Positions 20,701 to 32,084 of a stretch of 64,000 bases of DNA are shown one piece after another (positions within the stretch are counted from its first letter, which is position 1; every line of letters begins with the position of its first letter). Under the pieces are notes generated by a model. The model saw only the letters and a list, made by a program, of their open reading frames with translations, did not search any database and had not been told where the DNA came from. Origin of the DNA: Nematostella vectensis (lineage: Eukaryota > Cnidaria > Anthozoa > Actiniaria > Edwardsiidae); assembly GCF_932526225.1 (NCBI RefSeq), contig NC_064041.1, positions 3,670,699 through 3,734,698 of the forward strand. Direction: 5' to 3'. A program made the translations under genes and the position numbers.

Positions 20701-23700
20701 AAGATACATAATGTAGAGGAGGAAATGGTGCCTACTTCTCCTTACTAAGCCCCCCCTCCAATAACAGGGCCGTAGCAGGGGTGGGGCACTGGGGGCATGT
20801 GCCCCCCAATATTTTTAAAAATTATAAGGAGGCTGTGCCCCTCAATATATTCTTAATGTTTCTGTGTTGTGCGTCCCCCCCAATCTTACATGGCCTGCTA
20901 CAGCTCTGAATAAGACAACCTCTTCAAGGAATTTTCTTTAAAAATATGAGCCCTGAGAGCTTAATTCTAAGCTATTGTGGTAGTTTATTTTTTCAATAAC
21001 AAGGAAGCATTTTAAAGACGACATTCAATTGCGTAGAAAACACCTAACGAAAAAGCTAGTGATGTGCAGAACTGACCAGTCCTCCTTTTTTCCCGTCTGT
21101 AGCCACTGTTTTAGTAGATACTCATAATAGCTGTCTCCTCTGGCCCCAAGGGTTATGGTAGCACCTGGGCGGAACTGTCCCGTGTTGGCATTCACAAAGA
21201 TTGGCACCAGCCCATTTTTCTTGGGAAGGCTATGGAGATGACGCATTACCTTGTCAACAGCTTGCTGCAGAGACAAAAGGAGACATGTGATTTGATTTAT
21301 GATTTATAAGGCTTCTACCACTATTTCACATATGAAATAGCGAGAGGGTTTATTGCGTCCCCAGTGGTTCTTTTACGTCCCTTCGGTTCAGGTTTAGTGT
21401 AGTACAGCTTGAAGAGACGGGACCTCCGGTTTAGTGTCCTTATCCGAGAAGACTGGAAACACGGGAGAATAACTTCAACTCACTTGTGACAAATTCGATT
21501 CAAGGCAGGAACCTGGAAAAATCCCCAGTTTGAGCCAGGATTCGAACCTGGGCCACAGCGGTGAGAGGCCGATGCGCTAACACACTAGGCCACCCGTGCT
21601 TCCACATATGCAGAGTAAGTAGTGAAGGAGATGTAAGTACAGTTAGTAGGAAAGGAGGGGACTGTAATTTATTATCTTCTTGTAATATTTAGCCAGAATA
21701 ACCCAGAGTTGTAAACAAACATCACAGAGAATCAAAACAAATTGCGATGGTTATAAATAACTCTAATATTACAGAGACACAGACAGTAAAGTAAGGAGCA
21801 CAAGTCTCCAATTTGTTTTCTAATTTTCCAGTCTACAGTAGATTGCATGTGGCAAGCACTCAACTCAGGCGTGGATCTGTCTTACCTTGTATTTGTCATT
21901 GCCGGTCACATAACTCAGATCTCTAAACTCCAGTTGGATAGTGCTCACTTCAGATACCGAGCTGTCAGGCCCCCATCTTGGAGGGTGCACTTGCCTTGTC
22001 ATCAGGTTAACATCGGAAAAGGGTATGCCTGACTGTGAGTTGAAACAAGGGAGCAGACGGTCACCCAGCTCAACCTGGAAAAAACACAAAACCAGGACTC
22101 ATGAACATCCAAAAAATACTTACAGGATAATCTTCCTGTTAAAGCATAATTAAGCAGACACTTTGATGTGGAGTGTGGTATGGAAGTGTTGCCACTTTTT
22201 TAAGCACTATACAAAGTAGAGATTTCAATTTTACTTGGTGGCAATTGCTCTTGCTCATAGGATGACAATGGTGGTGCTTAAAATGATTATCTTTACTGCT
22301 GCTGATGGTGGTTGATGATGATGAAATGATAACAATTACTGTGATAATGATAATAAATTCAATGACATGGAGATGAAAAAAGCTGGTTAATAATAATTAA
22401 ATGCTGTCTCTAATCTATTGAGATCATATATGGCAAACAACCTGATGTCACTGGCTCATTTTAGATTGCTTTGTGTGCAACAGCTTACTTATGACTTATG
22501 AATCAACAAAAGGTTGAAATAGTATGACATACGCCACGAGTTTTGAGCATTAGTCCTTCATTGGAGCAAATTCGCCTCTTTTGCTTCTGACAAAGGGCTA
22601 ATGCTGAAATTTCAGTGAAACTAGACCTTGTGTTAATTTCTCTTCCAGATTCCACCACACCTTCAAATCCCATATAGTCATACCACTTGATTGGGGTTGT
22701 TCTCCTTAAAAGCAAAAACCAAAAAGCATTGATAGTACTTACAGCCTTGTTGAGGAAGATGTCATCATTGGAGAGGTGATAGGCACTTAGAAGGCCCCCA
22801 AGGACTCGTATCGTCACCTCAAACAAGTTCACATCAACATTCTTGTCAAACGACAGAGAGTTTGCTACCCAGTCTCTTGCCTCCCTGAACTCATCTTTCA
22901 AATTCAACAGCAGCATGGTATCCAGGGAATCAATAATTGTTAAACCAATATTAAACCACTCACTAAAACTCTTAGAGATTGGCTTCAACTCATCATGGCC
23001 CCATGCAAACTGCTTGTATCCCTTCCATGCATGCCTGAACGCTTCAATCACTGCTTTCTGTCGGCTATTCACTTGATCAATGGGAAGAAGATGGACTCCA
23101 TTGATGTCAATTCCTTGTTGTTCCCCATTGTTGTCATTATCTCCATCACCAGCGGCAACATCGACTGCTTTATTATTGCCATTATTGTTAGGATTATTAG
23201 GATCTCCCTTGACTTCGCCATTGTTTTGTCCTCTGGCAATGTCTATTTCCTTGTTGTTGTCTTGACGATTCTCATGCGACTGTTGTTGTTTAAGTCTATC
23301 TTTCAGTTTTGGTGGACCTTTTTTCGGTTTGACATATTTTTTAGCTTGCTCCTCATATTCTTTCATATTCTCTCTAAACATCTCATCTCGATCTGGTTTG
23401 CGCAAGGGGATTAAATTATCATCTGAAATGTCATGTGGCTTATGATTCTTTATCTGCTCAATACTAACATCTGTCCTAGTGTCCCATAATATGAATGTGC
23501 CAATCGACATAATCAATGCAATTACAAGAATACTTTTCTGAAGTGAGGATAGACTTTTCCATCTCTGCAAAAGAAGAATGCAATGTTAGACAAACATGAA
23601 ATCACAACATAACTTACATATTATATAAAGCAGAAACAAAGCATAACTTTGTTATTGTTTCAATCCATAATTAAAGCTGTCTCCAGTTTACTTCCGGTCA

Positions 23701-26700
23701 ATTAAGTAACAATCTCCCCAATGATTGTTAACGGAAAAGACCCCCCTTCTAGCAGGTTCATTGAAAGTTTGTTTGAGGATGTGATTGATAATTTAGAGTG
23801 GATGGTCTGTTAAATATCTCGGATTCTAATATAGATTCTTTTGTCTTTTAACGGTTGAGGTTTCCGTCAGACCTCCGGAAGTTAACTGGTGACAATTCGG
23901 CTTTAAGACAATTAATTTAAAGAAGTTTTGATCAAGTAAAAGTTATATATGCCACTTTCGATTGAATATACCAAAAACTCTGCCAAATTTTCAGGACAGA
24001 CTCTGTCCTTTTGGTGTATTGTATTTTTTCTTCTGGTTCACTAACACAACAATTTGGACTTTTGTTATTTATTACTTCCGATTGAAATACCATTATATAC
24101 TAGCTTTTTTATATTATTGAAAAAGCTATCTCAAATGGCCGATGGAAATTGATGCTTTCTTGGACTTGGCATTTTGCTAGGATGACTAGATGGCTGCTGA
24201 CAGTGACCCTTTGAGGGCCTTAGATGGTCAAGGTTAGCTAGGTCATGCAGGGCTGAATTCATGCAGGAACCTGCAAAAGCAATCTTCGTCATGTTTTAAG
24301 GGTGTACTGACATTAGTGTTGCTCAGTATCGACGTTGCTATGCTGGTTGCGTTGAGTGCGCGCATATACATAACACAGAATTCGTCATTTCAAGCTTTAC
24401 TGAAGTAAAAGAGATAAAAATGTGCGTTTCAAGTTCCCAAAAATTGACTCTCATCCTTTTCAGGTGAGGATAGTTCCAATATTTTGTAAAAACGAAGGTT
24501 CAGCGAAGATTTAGTTAAGCCAACCTTTTTGAAGCCAAAGTTTTCAATTTTCACTACCTACGCGCGCTGAAAACACAGAACGCTTGCGCACGCACTGAAA
24601 ATTTTATTTCAAAGTAGCGCGCGCTGTATCAGAATTTTAAAATACTTTTTCAATTTTCATCATGACATAACGGATATCGTTCCTTTGAAGTGTAAATACC
24701 ACGAAACACTATTGGATTTTTTTTTTAAACTTCATTTCAATTTCATAATGTGAGATATCAGTGTGTCTGAGCAGGCTGAATGAGCACGTGCGGGCTTTGT
24801 TTCACTTCCGGTTCTGCGTTTTCTAAAAAAAAGCTTTTTTGTCGCCAAGTTATTTCAAAACGCAACATTCTTTCTGTAATCCTTTTTATTAAATGCTCCT
24901 TCATATAGCCAAGCGTGGATTTAGCGTTAATCTAACAGAAACCAAAATTATATCAAATAATCTGAATTTCAGGCCCTTTGAAAAATCATAAAAAACAATT
25001 ACTCGATCATTTCTAAAACGCATGCTTGGCTTAATGCACCCATCCCTCAAGATTCATAAAACGTATTCAGTATTTGTTTTCGAGCAATTTTACTTGAAAT
25101 ATTTGCTTTTATCGGTATCTATGACGTCACATTATGACGTCACGGGGTAACATCATCATAATAGTCAGCACACCTGTGGTGGTCAACTTGGCAAATATCA
25201 GACCCTAAAGTCTTTCTAAAAGGCTTTTTATGCTTTATTCAATTTTCCTTAGCAACAGATGTCAGTGCACCCTTAAAGCCGCATTGTCACCAGTTTACTT
25301 CCGGTCGATTACGTAACAATCACCGATGATTTTTAACGGAAAACGCGAAAAATATTTCAAAATATTGAAAGAAGTGTGTCTATTGGGAGTCTCTTTGAGG
25401 ACGTGATTGATAATTTAGAGCAGATGGCCGGTAAAATATATTGGATTCTAATAAGATTCTTTTGTCTTTAATGGTTGAGGTTTCCGTAGGACCTCCCGAA
25501 GTTACACCTATCTGGTGACAATGCGGCTTTAAACAGTACTGGTTGGCCTTTGTTGTTCCTATTGCAGGGGCAAAGCCAGGGAGGTGGCCCAGGGGGCCCG
25601 GGCCTCCCCTTCTAGCAGCCAAAAATACAGTAAATGTGTGAGTTATTATCTAAAATACAGGAGAAAATGCCTTGAAAGGGCCTTTTGGGCCCACTCCTGT
25701 TAAAAATCCTGGCTACGCCGCTATATCATACTTGCATTAGCCTGTGTAGCAAGTGCAAAGGGCCGGGGAAGATGAGGGATAAGCCCTGCGTGCCTGGAGA
25801 GATGGATGGAGCAAATGTAGGGAAAGGGGGGCGCTTGCAGCCGACCCTGACTTTTTTACTGTACGCCTCTTACAGTAGCTCACACAAGATTGCTGTGCAT
25901 GCCCTGTTTGTTTTACCCTCTAGTATTTCAAATAAAAGCCTGCATTAGATTATGTTTCATAAAGGTTCATTCATGCCCCTGCTGTTGGCAATAAACTTGC
26001 AACTATAAACAACTGTTTATGACATAATTGCTAAATCCAATGTATAACATATACACTATATACCAAGGTAGAGTTTTGCGATTATGTTTTTGACATAACT
26101 GCGCAATGGAAGGTTTACCCTTATGCCGAGGTTGGGTTTTGCAATTATGTTTTTGACATAACTGCAAAATGGAAGGTTTTCTACCTATATACCGAGGTTG
26201 GTTTTTGCAATTATGTTTTTGACATAACTGCAAAATATAGAACTTACCTTTATGCCGAGGTTGGGTTTTGCATTTATGTTTTTGACATAACTGCGAAATA
26301 GAAGGTTTACCTATATACCGAGGGAGGTTTTCTTTCTAGAAAGCGGGGTCGGCTGCAAGCCCTCCCTCATCCTTCCCTTCCCTAGCGTGCACACCTCCTC
26401 TTTGTCTCTCTTCTTTCCCAAACCTATAGGCTTGATACACAGGCTATACTTGCATGCGATCGCCACCTGTTTTCTCCACTTAAAAATAGATACTTCTGTC
26501 GTAAATAGTAGTACAACCAGCATAATTTTACATTTTTGTAAAATATCATTAATAAATAGAATTAGCTTTTCCTCAAACTTATAAAAAAAACACGCTTAAC
26601 CCCACTTTTAATAACTGCTCAGCTTGTATCCAAACTTATTTATTTAAAAATGCTTTGTTTCCGAAAAATAAAAATTCTTTATGAAAACTATACCACCGCA

Positions 26701-26993
26701 AACAAAAAGCCGCTCCATTAGTTGTTTTCAAAACATGCCGGTATATAAAATATATGAGGCTATCAATTCAAAATAACAGGCTTCTGCATTCATTCACATT
26801 TCTATCGATGCTATAAATCGTCCAGTATTCGTCCTTGTAACATAAGATAACGAGATAGTGTGTCCGTAATTCTTACTCGATAGATGGATGTTTTCCGCCG
26901 GCCCTTGCTGTTGTCGTAATTATAACTGACTCCAGAAGGCACATTGACCGCTGTAAAGTCTGATGAGCCTTGCCAAGATGATTGCTGGACCAT
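14733..26993 (-). CDS. MAN1B1: Endoplasmic reticulum mannosyl-oligosaccharide 1,2-alpha-mannosidase (GH47)
   Basis: Seven exons: 26993-26877, 23564-22743, 22074-21886, 21264-21077, 20601-20478, 19744-19550, 15056-14733. All have GT-AG borders and matching phases, giving 652 residues (human about 699). The N-terminus has [12 protein letters not shown], then a signal anchor (about residues 50-66, [17 protein letters not shown]) as in the human type II protein, an Asn/Asp/Gly-rich lumenal stem and the GH47 domain from about residue 207. Catalytic carboxylates are in [17 protein letters not shown] and LRPETVES, and the calcium-binding Thr is in FNTEAHP near the C-terminus. The enzyme trims one mannose from Man9GlcNAc2 in the ER and Golgi, timing glycoprotein degradation. 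The start ATG (26991-26993) lies in a short first exon. Exon 6 is bordered on both sides by tandem arrays that contain copies of its own splice sites. Confidence 0.95.
15250..18177. repeat. 23-bp minisatellite, about 2.9 kb, in the last intron of MAN1B1
   Basis: About 125 units of 23 bp with core CATCATCACCACCAC followed by TACTATAT, with length variants (dropped CAT or CAC). The plus strand is almost free of G, so the nascent MAN1B1 transcript has nearly no C over 2.9 kb. The His/Tyr/Ile/Ser-rich translations are artefacts of the period. Confidence 0.95.
18178..19605 (-). repeat. 56-bp minisatellite made of the MAN1B1 exon 6 end plus its 5' splice site (about 25 copies)
   Basis: On the minus strand each unit is 17 codons of exon 6 (beginning ATCGCCTACTTCAACCAG, protein [11 protein letters not shown] and so on) followed by GTAAG, and then the next copy begins. 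The first copy (19600-19545) is the real exon end and donor. Most copies keep AAG followed by GTAAG; a few are altered, for example near 19321 where the GT is lost. Two sequence types alternate (TATGATATCG and TATGATGTCC on the plus strand). Confidence 0.93.
19741..20025 (-). repeat. About 49-bp tandem repeat containing the MAN1B1 exon 6 3' splice site (6 copies)
   Basis: Units start at 19741, 19795, 19844, 19892, 19941 and 19989. On the minus strand each ends CTCTTTCCATTTCTAGGACC or a close variant; the last in transcription order (AG at 19746-19745, exon from 19744) is the acceptor that keeps the MAN1B1 frame (GAC CAT CTG). Confidence 0.88.
20769..20908. mobile_element. hAT-like MITE in a MAN1B1 intron
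   Basis: Ends CAGGGCCGTAGCAGG and the inverse CCTGCTACAGCTCTG. The interior carries GTGCCCCCCAATATTT on one side and a diverged inverse on the other. Flanks share AATAA. Confidence 0.55.
21335..21602 (-). mobile_element. tRNA-derived SINE with 8-bp target duplication
   Basis: On the minus strand the head has box A-like TGGCCTAGTGTG and a perfect box B GGTTCGAATCC (21548-21538), followed by a body with GGATAAGGACACTAAACCGG, a stretch common in invertebrate SINEs. CACATATG flanks it at 21327-21334 and 21603-21610. The acceptor stem does not pair, so it is not a tRNA gene. Confidence 0.8.
23671..23906. mobile_element. MITE with TTAA ends, copy A
   Basis: Starts TTAAAGCTGTCTCCAG and ends CTGGTGACAATTCGGCTTTAA; same family as 25273-25532. 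The TTAA termini suggest a piggyBac- or Kolobok-type target. Lies in MAN1B1 intron 1. Confidence 0.75.
25273..25532. mobile_element. MITE with TTAA ends, copy B
   Basis: Inverted ends TTAAAGCCGCATTGTCACCAG. It shares with copy A the internal GTTTACTTCCGGTC and GTGATTGATAATTTAGAG stretches, and is about 25 bp longer in the middle. Confidence 0.78.
25565..25722. mobile_element. hAT-like MITE in MAN1B1 intron 1
   Basis: Ends CAGGGGCAAAGCCAGG and inverse CCTGGCTACGCCGCT; GC-rich interior GGGGGCCCGGGCC near the left end. Confidence 0.55.
26008..26325. repeat. About 65-bp tandem repeat, 4 to 5 copies, MAN1B1 intron 1
   Basis: Units share TTATGTTTTTGACATAACTG and TATACCGAGGTTGG; the first unit (from 26008) is more diverged. 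Confidence 0.85.
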
Positions 26994-27526
26994 TATGTGC
27001 TCGAGTTCCTTCGGTTATCACCGAGATAGGGCGATTTAGGGCATTAAGATGGGAAAATCTTACCACCAACAACCTACACGTCGGCGGCCATTTTCATACA
27101 ACAAATACGGACTGGATACCAGGCCCCTCGAGAACCGGAAGTGAAAGGAACGGAAGTTAGTAAGACATTCCAGCACTTTAGCAAGGGCGGAAGGTGCAGA
27201 GTTTTTAAGGCTAAATTCTGATAATAAACCACGAATTTCCCTCTAATTTGGCTATAATGTGCCTTGTTTGCAACATGCTCTCCGTGTTTGTTTAGCAAAA
27301 CCAGTCAAGTTACATTGCATAAACTGAGTTACTACCCTGTTGAGCGCTAACTGTCCTCCCACGTGCTAGTAATAACCTCCCCAATTAAGAAAAATATTAA
27401 AAAAATCAAGTAAGCCATGAATCACTAAATATCATGAACAATCTAACTTGATATTCTAGAATTTCAAAGTTAAAGAAGAAAATAATATAGCATTCAAAAA
27501 TGGTAAACATGGGTTAAAATGCTTTA

Positions 27527-27737
27527 TAGTCTACTTGTAGGATTTGATAGTTTTCCGACACGAAACCCCGAAGTTTGCATACCATGGACGCCATCTTGGA
27601 TAATCTCAATAGTTTTTTCCGGCACAAAACCCCCAAAACACAAAGTTCGCATACCATGGCCGCCATCTTGGATGTCCAAGATGGTAGCCGTGGGGTTTTC
27701 CCGTGCCAGAAAAACTATCAAAGCCTACAAGTAGGCT
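27527..27737. mobile_element. 211-bp MITE with 10-bp target duplication
   Basis: Inverted ends around CTACTTGTAGG and TTTGATAGTTTT are flanked by AAATGCTTTA (27517-27526 and 27738-27747). The interior holds two copies of GCATACCATGG followed by a GCCATCTTGGA stretch. It lies upstream of the MAN1B1 start. Confidence 0.75.
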
Positions 27738-28368
27738 AAATGCTTTATTGAAAATCAAACATCAATATTACTTATATTAAGTTAATAAACTTATTTATAC
27801 ACTATAAACTTAAAAAAAAATAGATGGCACATATCCATAGACCTACTCTAAAAAAATTGATACGACTTATATTCCTTGAAATGAAAAATAAATAAAATCA
27901 GAAAGGTGAAAAATTGCTAGAAGCCACAATTTTATATCTAATATCTTTAAAAAGACCTTTAAAAAACAACAACAGAAATCTGCATCACCTTGCAGTTCAT
28001 AAGAATTTAGAGCCTGACTAGCAAAACCATGAACACCCGAAAGTATGTGTGAAATGTTTATAGTCATCGTGTAGAGAATTAAGACTCAAATTTCTTGAAC
28101 ATTTAGCAGGTTAGAGCAAACATTCCATACACATTTCTACTGCTCATGGTTATACCCGTTGTGCTGTAAGAGATAATCATAAAAAAAATATAGCTATGAT
28201 AGATCTTATGGAGAAAGAATATAAAGCATAAAAAAGTGGCATCTAAGCCTGGATTTTTCCTACATCTTTGATTCGTATTGAAGAACGTGCATTCCTTTAT
28301 ACAAATTCCCTAATTCCTGACCAATAGTCCTAGTTGCCTGATTGCAATTGGAGTAGAACATTAGGGAA

Positions 28369-29310
28369 TCAGTCCAGGGGTAGATCATTAGGGGGAATTC
28401 CCTCGTCCACCTCAAGCCTGATGTCTGCAACAGATGCCGACACATCCTCCACCGCTCGCTGCACTAGCCTCACTTGATGCTCAATTGAACCACCATCAGG
28501 ATCACCTTCGTCCATAGCGGCATCCTCTATTTCAGTCTCCCCTCCCCCAGTAGCCCCACCAGCCAAGTCTTCAGGGAGCCCCTCTATCCCCTCCCTGCTG
28601 GTATTATAAGACCCACAGTGAGAGCACTTTGCACCAAGTACATGGAACTTGACTTTACTCTTCTTGTGACAGTCACAGCATAAAACTGTGACTTTCACAT
28701 TGTGGTACTCTTCTGGCATGGGCGTCCGTCCAATCTCACGATCCATTTGCTTCCACATGCTACTCATGTTCACCATGGAGCCTTTACATAGAGGGCACAT
28801 ATACAGACCTGAAGCCAGCAACTTGGACATACACGTGCTGTGAATCATGTGGCCGCAAGGGGACATGTTGGCTGATATGCGCGACGTGTGGATATCCTCT
28901 AAGCAAACAGGGCAGTCATTACGTGCCGATTTATCAACACATTTATGTGAGTCTTTCAGACCGACGCCCAGGCAAATATCACAGCGGGGACAGTGGTAGA
29001 AGTTCTTCCGACCGCCAATTCGACATATTCCACAAGCATCGCAGTGGAACTGCCCCTTTTCTTGATCGTCAAACAAACGACATATCTCGCAAAAGTATCG
29101 CCCGAACTTGGTCTCGCATTCTTCGCAGCTAGAGGCTACATCTTGGATGTTATTACACTGTAAACATTTCACACTTTGCACCGACTTGCGATCCAACTGA
29201 TGGTTCTCTTTCTCGTCATGGCAAATGCGACAGGCGTAGATATTATTGCAACACGGGGTCACAAATGCGCATCGCCTTTTATAATGCTCACATCCCGACG
29301 CAGAAGCCAT
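28369..29310 (-). CDS. RCHY1: RING finger and CHY zinc finger protein 1 (Pirh2-type E3 ubiquitin ligase)
   Basis: A single uninterrupted frame of 313 residues. Order: CHY zinc finger starting at CEHYKRRCAFVTPCC, the CTCHY-type cysteine-rich repeats (CDACGICRIGG, CPRCDICLG), a RING-H2 domain (CPVCLEDI through CGHMIHSTC to CPLC) and a C-terminal zinc ribbon (CCDCHKK, CSHCGSY). All are complete, so an active nucleo-cytoplasmic E3 ligase is expected; vertebrate RCHY1 ubiquitinates p53 and other targets. Two features differ from the vertebrate protein (261 residues): a 60-residue Gly/Glu/Asp-rich tail after the ribbon, and no introns although neighbouring genes are spliced. The start is the first ATG before the CHY domain. 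Confidence 0.93.
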   Translation of the reverse strand: MASASGCEHYKRRCAFVTPCCNNIYACRICHDEKENHQLDRKSVQSVKCLQCNNIQDVASSCEECETKFGRYFCEICRLFDDQEKGQFHCDACGICRIGGRKNFYHCPRCDICLGVGLKDSHKCVDKSARNDCPVCLEDIHTSRISANMSPCGHMIHSTCMSKLLASGLYMCPLCKGSMVNMSSMWKQMDREIGRTPMPEEYHNVKVTVLCCDCHKKSKVKFHVLGAKCSHCGSYNTSREGIEGLPEDLAGGATGGGETEIEDAAMDEGDPDGGSIEHQVRLVQRAVEDVSASVADIRLEVDEGIPPNDLPLD

Positions 29311-29713
29311 TGTACTATTCTTATGTTATCTGCTTCGAAGAGTCATCTGAAAATCCGAAAAAAAAATCAGTTTTCCACTCAGATTTTGAGTTCGGTCGCC
29401 ATTTTTTTATGAGTTTTTCGAAGACCCGGATGAGAAGTCAGCGGTTATATTGGTCAGCGGCGTATGAAATGCAAATGTTTCCTTGACACCGTCTACAGCC
29501 GTCACTAAAAATTAAGATCACCATAGCAACTAATAGCGTTCCATCAAAGATTTGTACAGCGGTCTGCTTTAATTGGAGTTTATGCTAATTAGACCAATAA
29601 ACCCTTTACCCCGGGTTTCTATAGCAACTGGTCAAGGCTTCTTCCGAAGAGCCGACAACAAACCAACATTCCCTCACTCGCGCTCCGGGTTCTAATCAGA
29701 AATCGAACGCAAA
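29311..29713. promoter_or_regulatory. Head-to-head intergenic promoter between RCHY1 and the tektin-like gene, with X-box-like sites
   Basis: The two start codons are 403 bp apart and divergent. At 29615-29628 GTTTCTATAGCAAC resembles the RFX X-box (GTTGCC, AT, GGCAAC), which drives ciliary genes in animals. A second half-site ATAGCAAC is at 29523-29530, and a CCAAT is near 29593. Activity is inferred. Confidence 0.5.
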
Positions 29714-32084
29714 ATGGAAAAGACTGCTACTATAGGCTGTGACACATGGAAGAATGCGAGTGTAAGGAACATTCGTCTGGGGCAGACGGTTGTGAATCGG
29801 TCGGATAAAGCTTGTGATATGGGACAACAGCTAGATCCTTTGCCTTCTTTGCGAGACACGAGTATCCAACAAAGCAATGCACGGATTCACGCTTATGTGA
29901 GGGCTACCAGAGCAGTCCTTGTAAAGCTACAGGAAAATCTATTAGACACGAATGAAGAAATCAAGTCCTTGATAAAGGGGAAAGAGACTTTGGAGAAAAC
30001 TTTAGAACACATCCGCAAAGATATTGTCCTAAACAATAAGTCGACCTCTATAAGAAAGACTCGCCCCCCTCGTGAAAAGGTATAGTGTTTCTTTGTGACC
30101 TTTCGCACACTTGATATATCCGTTATAGCGGCAAATAGCGCGATATTTAGCACAAGGCAGCTGAAGGGATACCGGATATATTGAAAGCTGCTCCTTTATG
30201 ATACAAAATGCCATTGAATTTAGACCCAAGCCAAGATTAGAGACAACATGCTAATTTCCCTAAATGCACTTTATGAAGTCGCGATAAAATCTAATAGAAT
30301 TAAGACGTCTACATGATTTTCATACTTATCGCTTTCGATTGAATACAGGGACATTAAAGATTGGGTTTAATAGGCCATTTTCAGGATTGAATTTACAAAA
30401 TACCAAAATTGTCGAGGTAATCGGCACTCAGGCATTTAATCTAAATACGAGTGCCATACTATGGGTGAAATGGGTAACTTCAAAATCACTCTTAAACAAA
30501 TTTGCGGCGCATTAATTGTGCATGAAGAGTCTCAATGATTTACAATTTAAAATAATAGGAGCCTACAGATTTAAAAAAAAGGACAATATAAGACTAACCT
30601 AAGTGTTGGGACAACCTTGTTTTCAATAAATTAATTTAATTCTAAGTTGTATAAAAATAATGTTCAAATTATAATTTCTTTTAGAGTCCTGATGGAGCTG
30701 ATGACTTGCTAACAGCTGAGCGCAAACATCTCCTCAAACTGAAGAGAATCCTTGAAGCACAGTTACGCTCAGCTCAGAAGCAACTCCAGGTTCTTGATGC
30801 AAACAGAAAGAGATTACGAGCTGCTGTCCAGGAAAGGTCCAGGGTCATGGACTTGATATGCCATGCCGTGTCATCTGTCCGTGGTGCTGGCATCAAGGAC
30901 CAGATAGAAAGGCCAAGCACACCAGAAGTTGAGCCACTTGGGCCCTATACTCCAGAGTGCGCAAGGGTTATATCTGAAGCAGCTGACGCAAGGCAAAGGT
31001 CTAGCACCCTGAGGAAGGAGGTAGCAGAGGCAATAGAGCAGACCATCAAACTACAGAAGGCTGCTCATAACTCAGTTAATGATGGACTCACACAGAAAGT
31101 GGCAGAGACTGTTTCCGTGAGGGTAAGGAATTTTCCTTTGGATATTTTATCATCAGATAAGCAGAAAAGTATGGTCTTGTTACAATGGGCCACACCTTGA
31201 GTACTCACTACTGAGAATTCTCTTATTCTTATCTGTCTGTGCTTTCTTTTTCAGCAACATCTTCAAGTTGGTGGAGGTGAGCTGAGGATGTCCATCCATC
31301 GTAGCAAGAGATGGTATAATGCCACTGAGATGGCTTTGGGATACACACTGGTATGTAATATCTCTACTTGTTATTTTTTTCTTCATTCCATTTCTTTTAA
31401 ATGGAGTCCAAATATTGCTCAAGGTGTAATAGAAATAGCTGGTTGAAAAGGGGAAATCTGATAGAGAATAAAATTGACACACAAGGGAGATGGGTTGTTA
31501 GGCACCTCCCTACCAATTATGTGGTGCTAAAATTGTTGATGTGCAAACATCTCCTCAAACTGGAGATAATCCTTAAAGCACAGTTATGCCCAACTCAACA
31601 TCACTTCAGGTCCTTGACCCCTTTATCCACCAAGATGTTCTAGAAATTAAAAATATTTGAATCCTAGTCATTTGAATTTTCAGTTTTATTTTTAAATCTT
31701 TTTGAATTCTGTTATCCTAATAGTTAAGTATTGTTGAGCTCCCAGCTATGTATACCCTCTAACTAATTTCTACTTTTCCAGGGCCCAGTGGCGTACTCTG
31801 ACCTTACAACCAGGGAGCACCTTGACAGGCCTACAGTCAAGATCTTCCAACGGCATCCTGGAAACCAGCTGCCAGAGGCACGTGAAATCGGGCGTGGTGG
31901 GCAGGGACTCCAGGAATCCCTGAATGCCACTGCTCGTAACATTGGCTTGCTGAAACTTACGAAGGATAGAATCGACTCTGATGCTAGTGACAAGCATCAT
32001 GCATCTCTGATTGATTCTAATGTTGTGAGGGATAGGCGTCGTCATGCCAACCACCGCTGGGTTCTGACAGGCATTGGTTACTAA
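29714..32084 (+). CDS. Tektin-like coiled-coil protein (CCDC105/TEKTL1-like)
   Basis: Four exons, all phase 0 with GT-AG borders: 29714-30079, 30685-31122, 31255-31350, 31782-32084; 400 residues. The protein is mostly alpha-helical with paired helical segments, and has tektin-like features. These include an N-terminal helix pair ending before RPPREK, the ERKHLLKLKRILEAQL segment, LTPEC-like YTPECARVISEA, and a final LIDSNVVRDRRRHANHRW resembling the tektin C-terminal block. The tektin nonapeptide RPNVELCRD is replaced by RPTVKIFQR, as expected of a divergent tektin-like member rather than tektin 1-5. Tektins line the inside of ciliary doublet microtubules. The identification is by pattern, not alignment. 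Intron 3 contains a decayed piece of exon 2. Confidence 0.7.
31545..31625 (+). pseudogene. Relic duplicate of tektin-like exon 2 in intron 3
   Basis: GCAAACATCTCCTCAAACTG and the following 60 or so bases match the start of exon 2 (from about 30720) with scattered substitutions, and no splice borders are kept. Confidence 0.8.

Noticed and set aside
21530..21602. tRNA gene with box A and box B
   Set aside because: The acceptor stem does not pair, a SINE body follows and an 8-bp target duplication flanks the whole.
22503..23570. MAN1B1 starting inside exon 2
   Set aside because: The frame has no ATG there; it begins at a 3' splice site, and the ATG with the NYDNSK segment is in the exon at 26877-26993.
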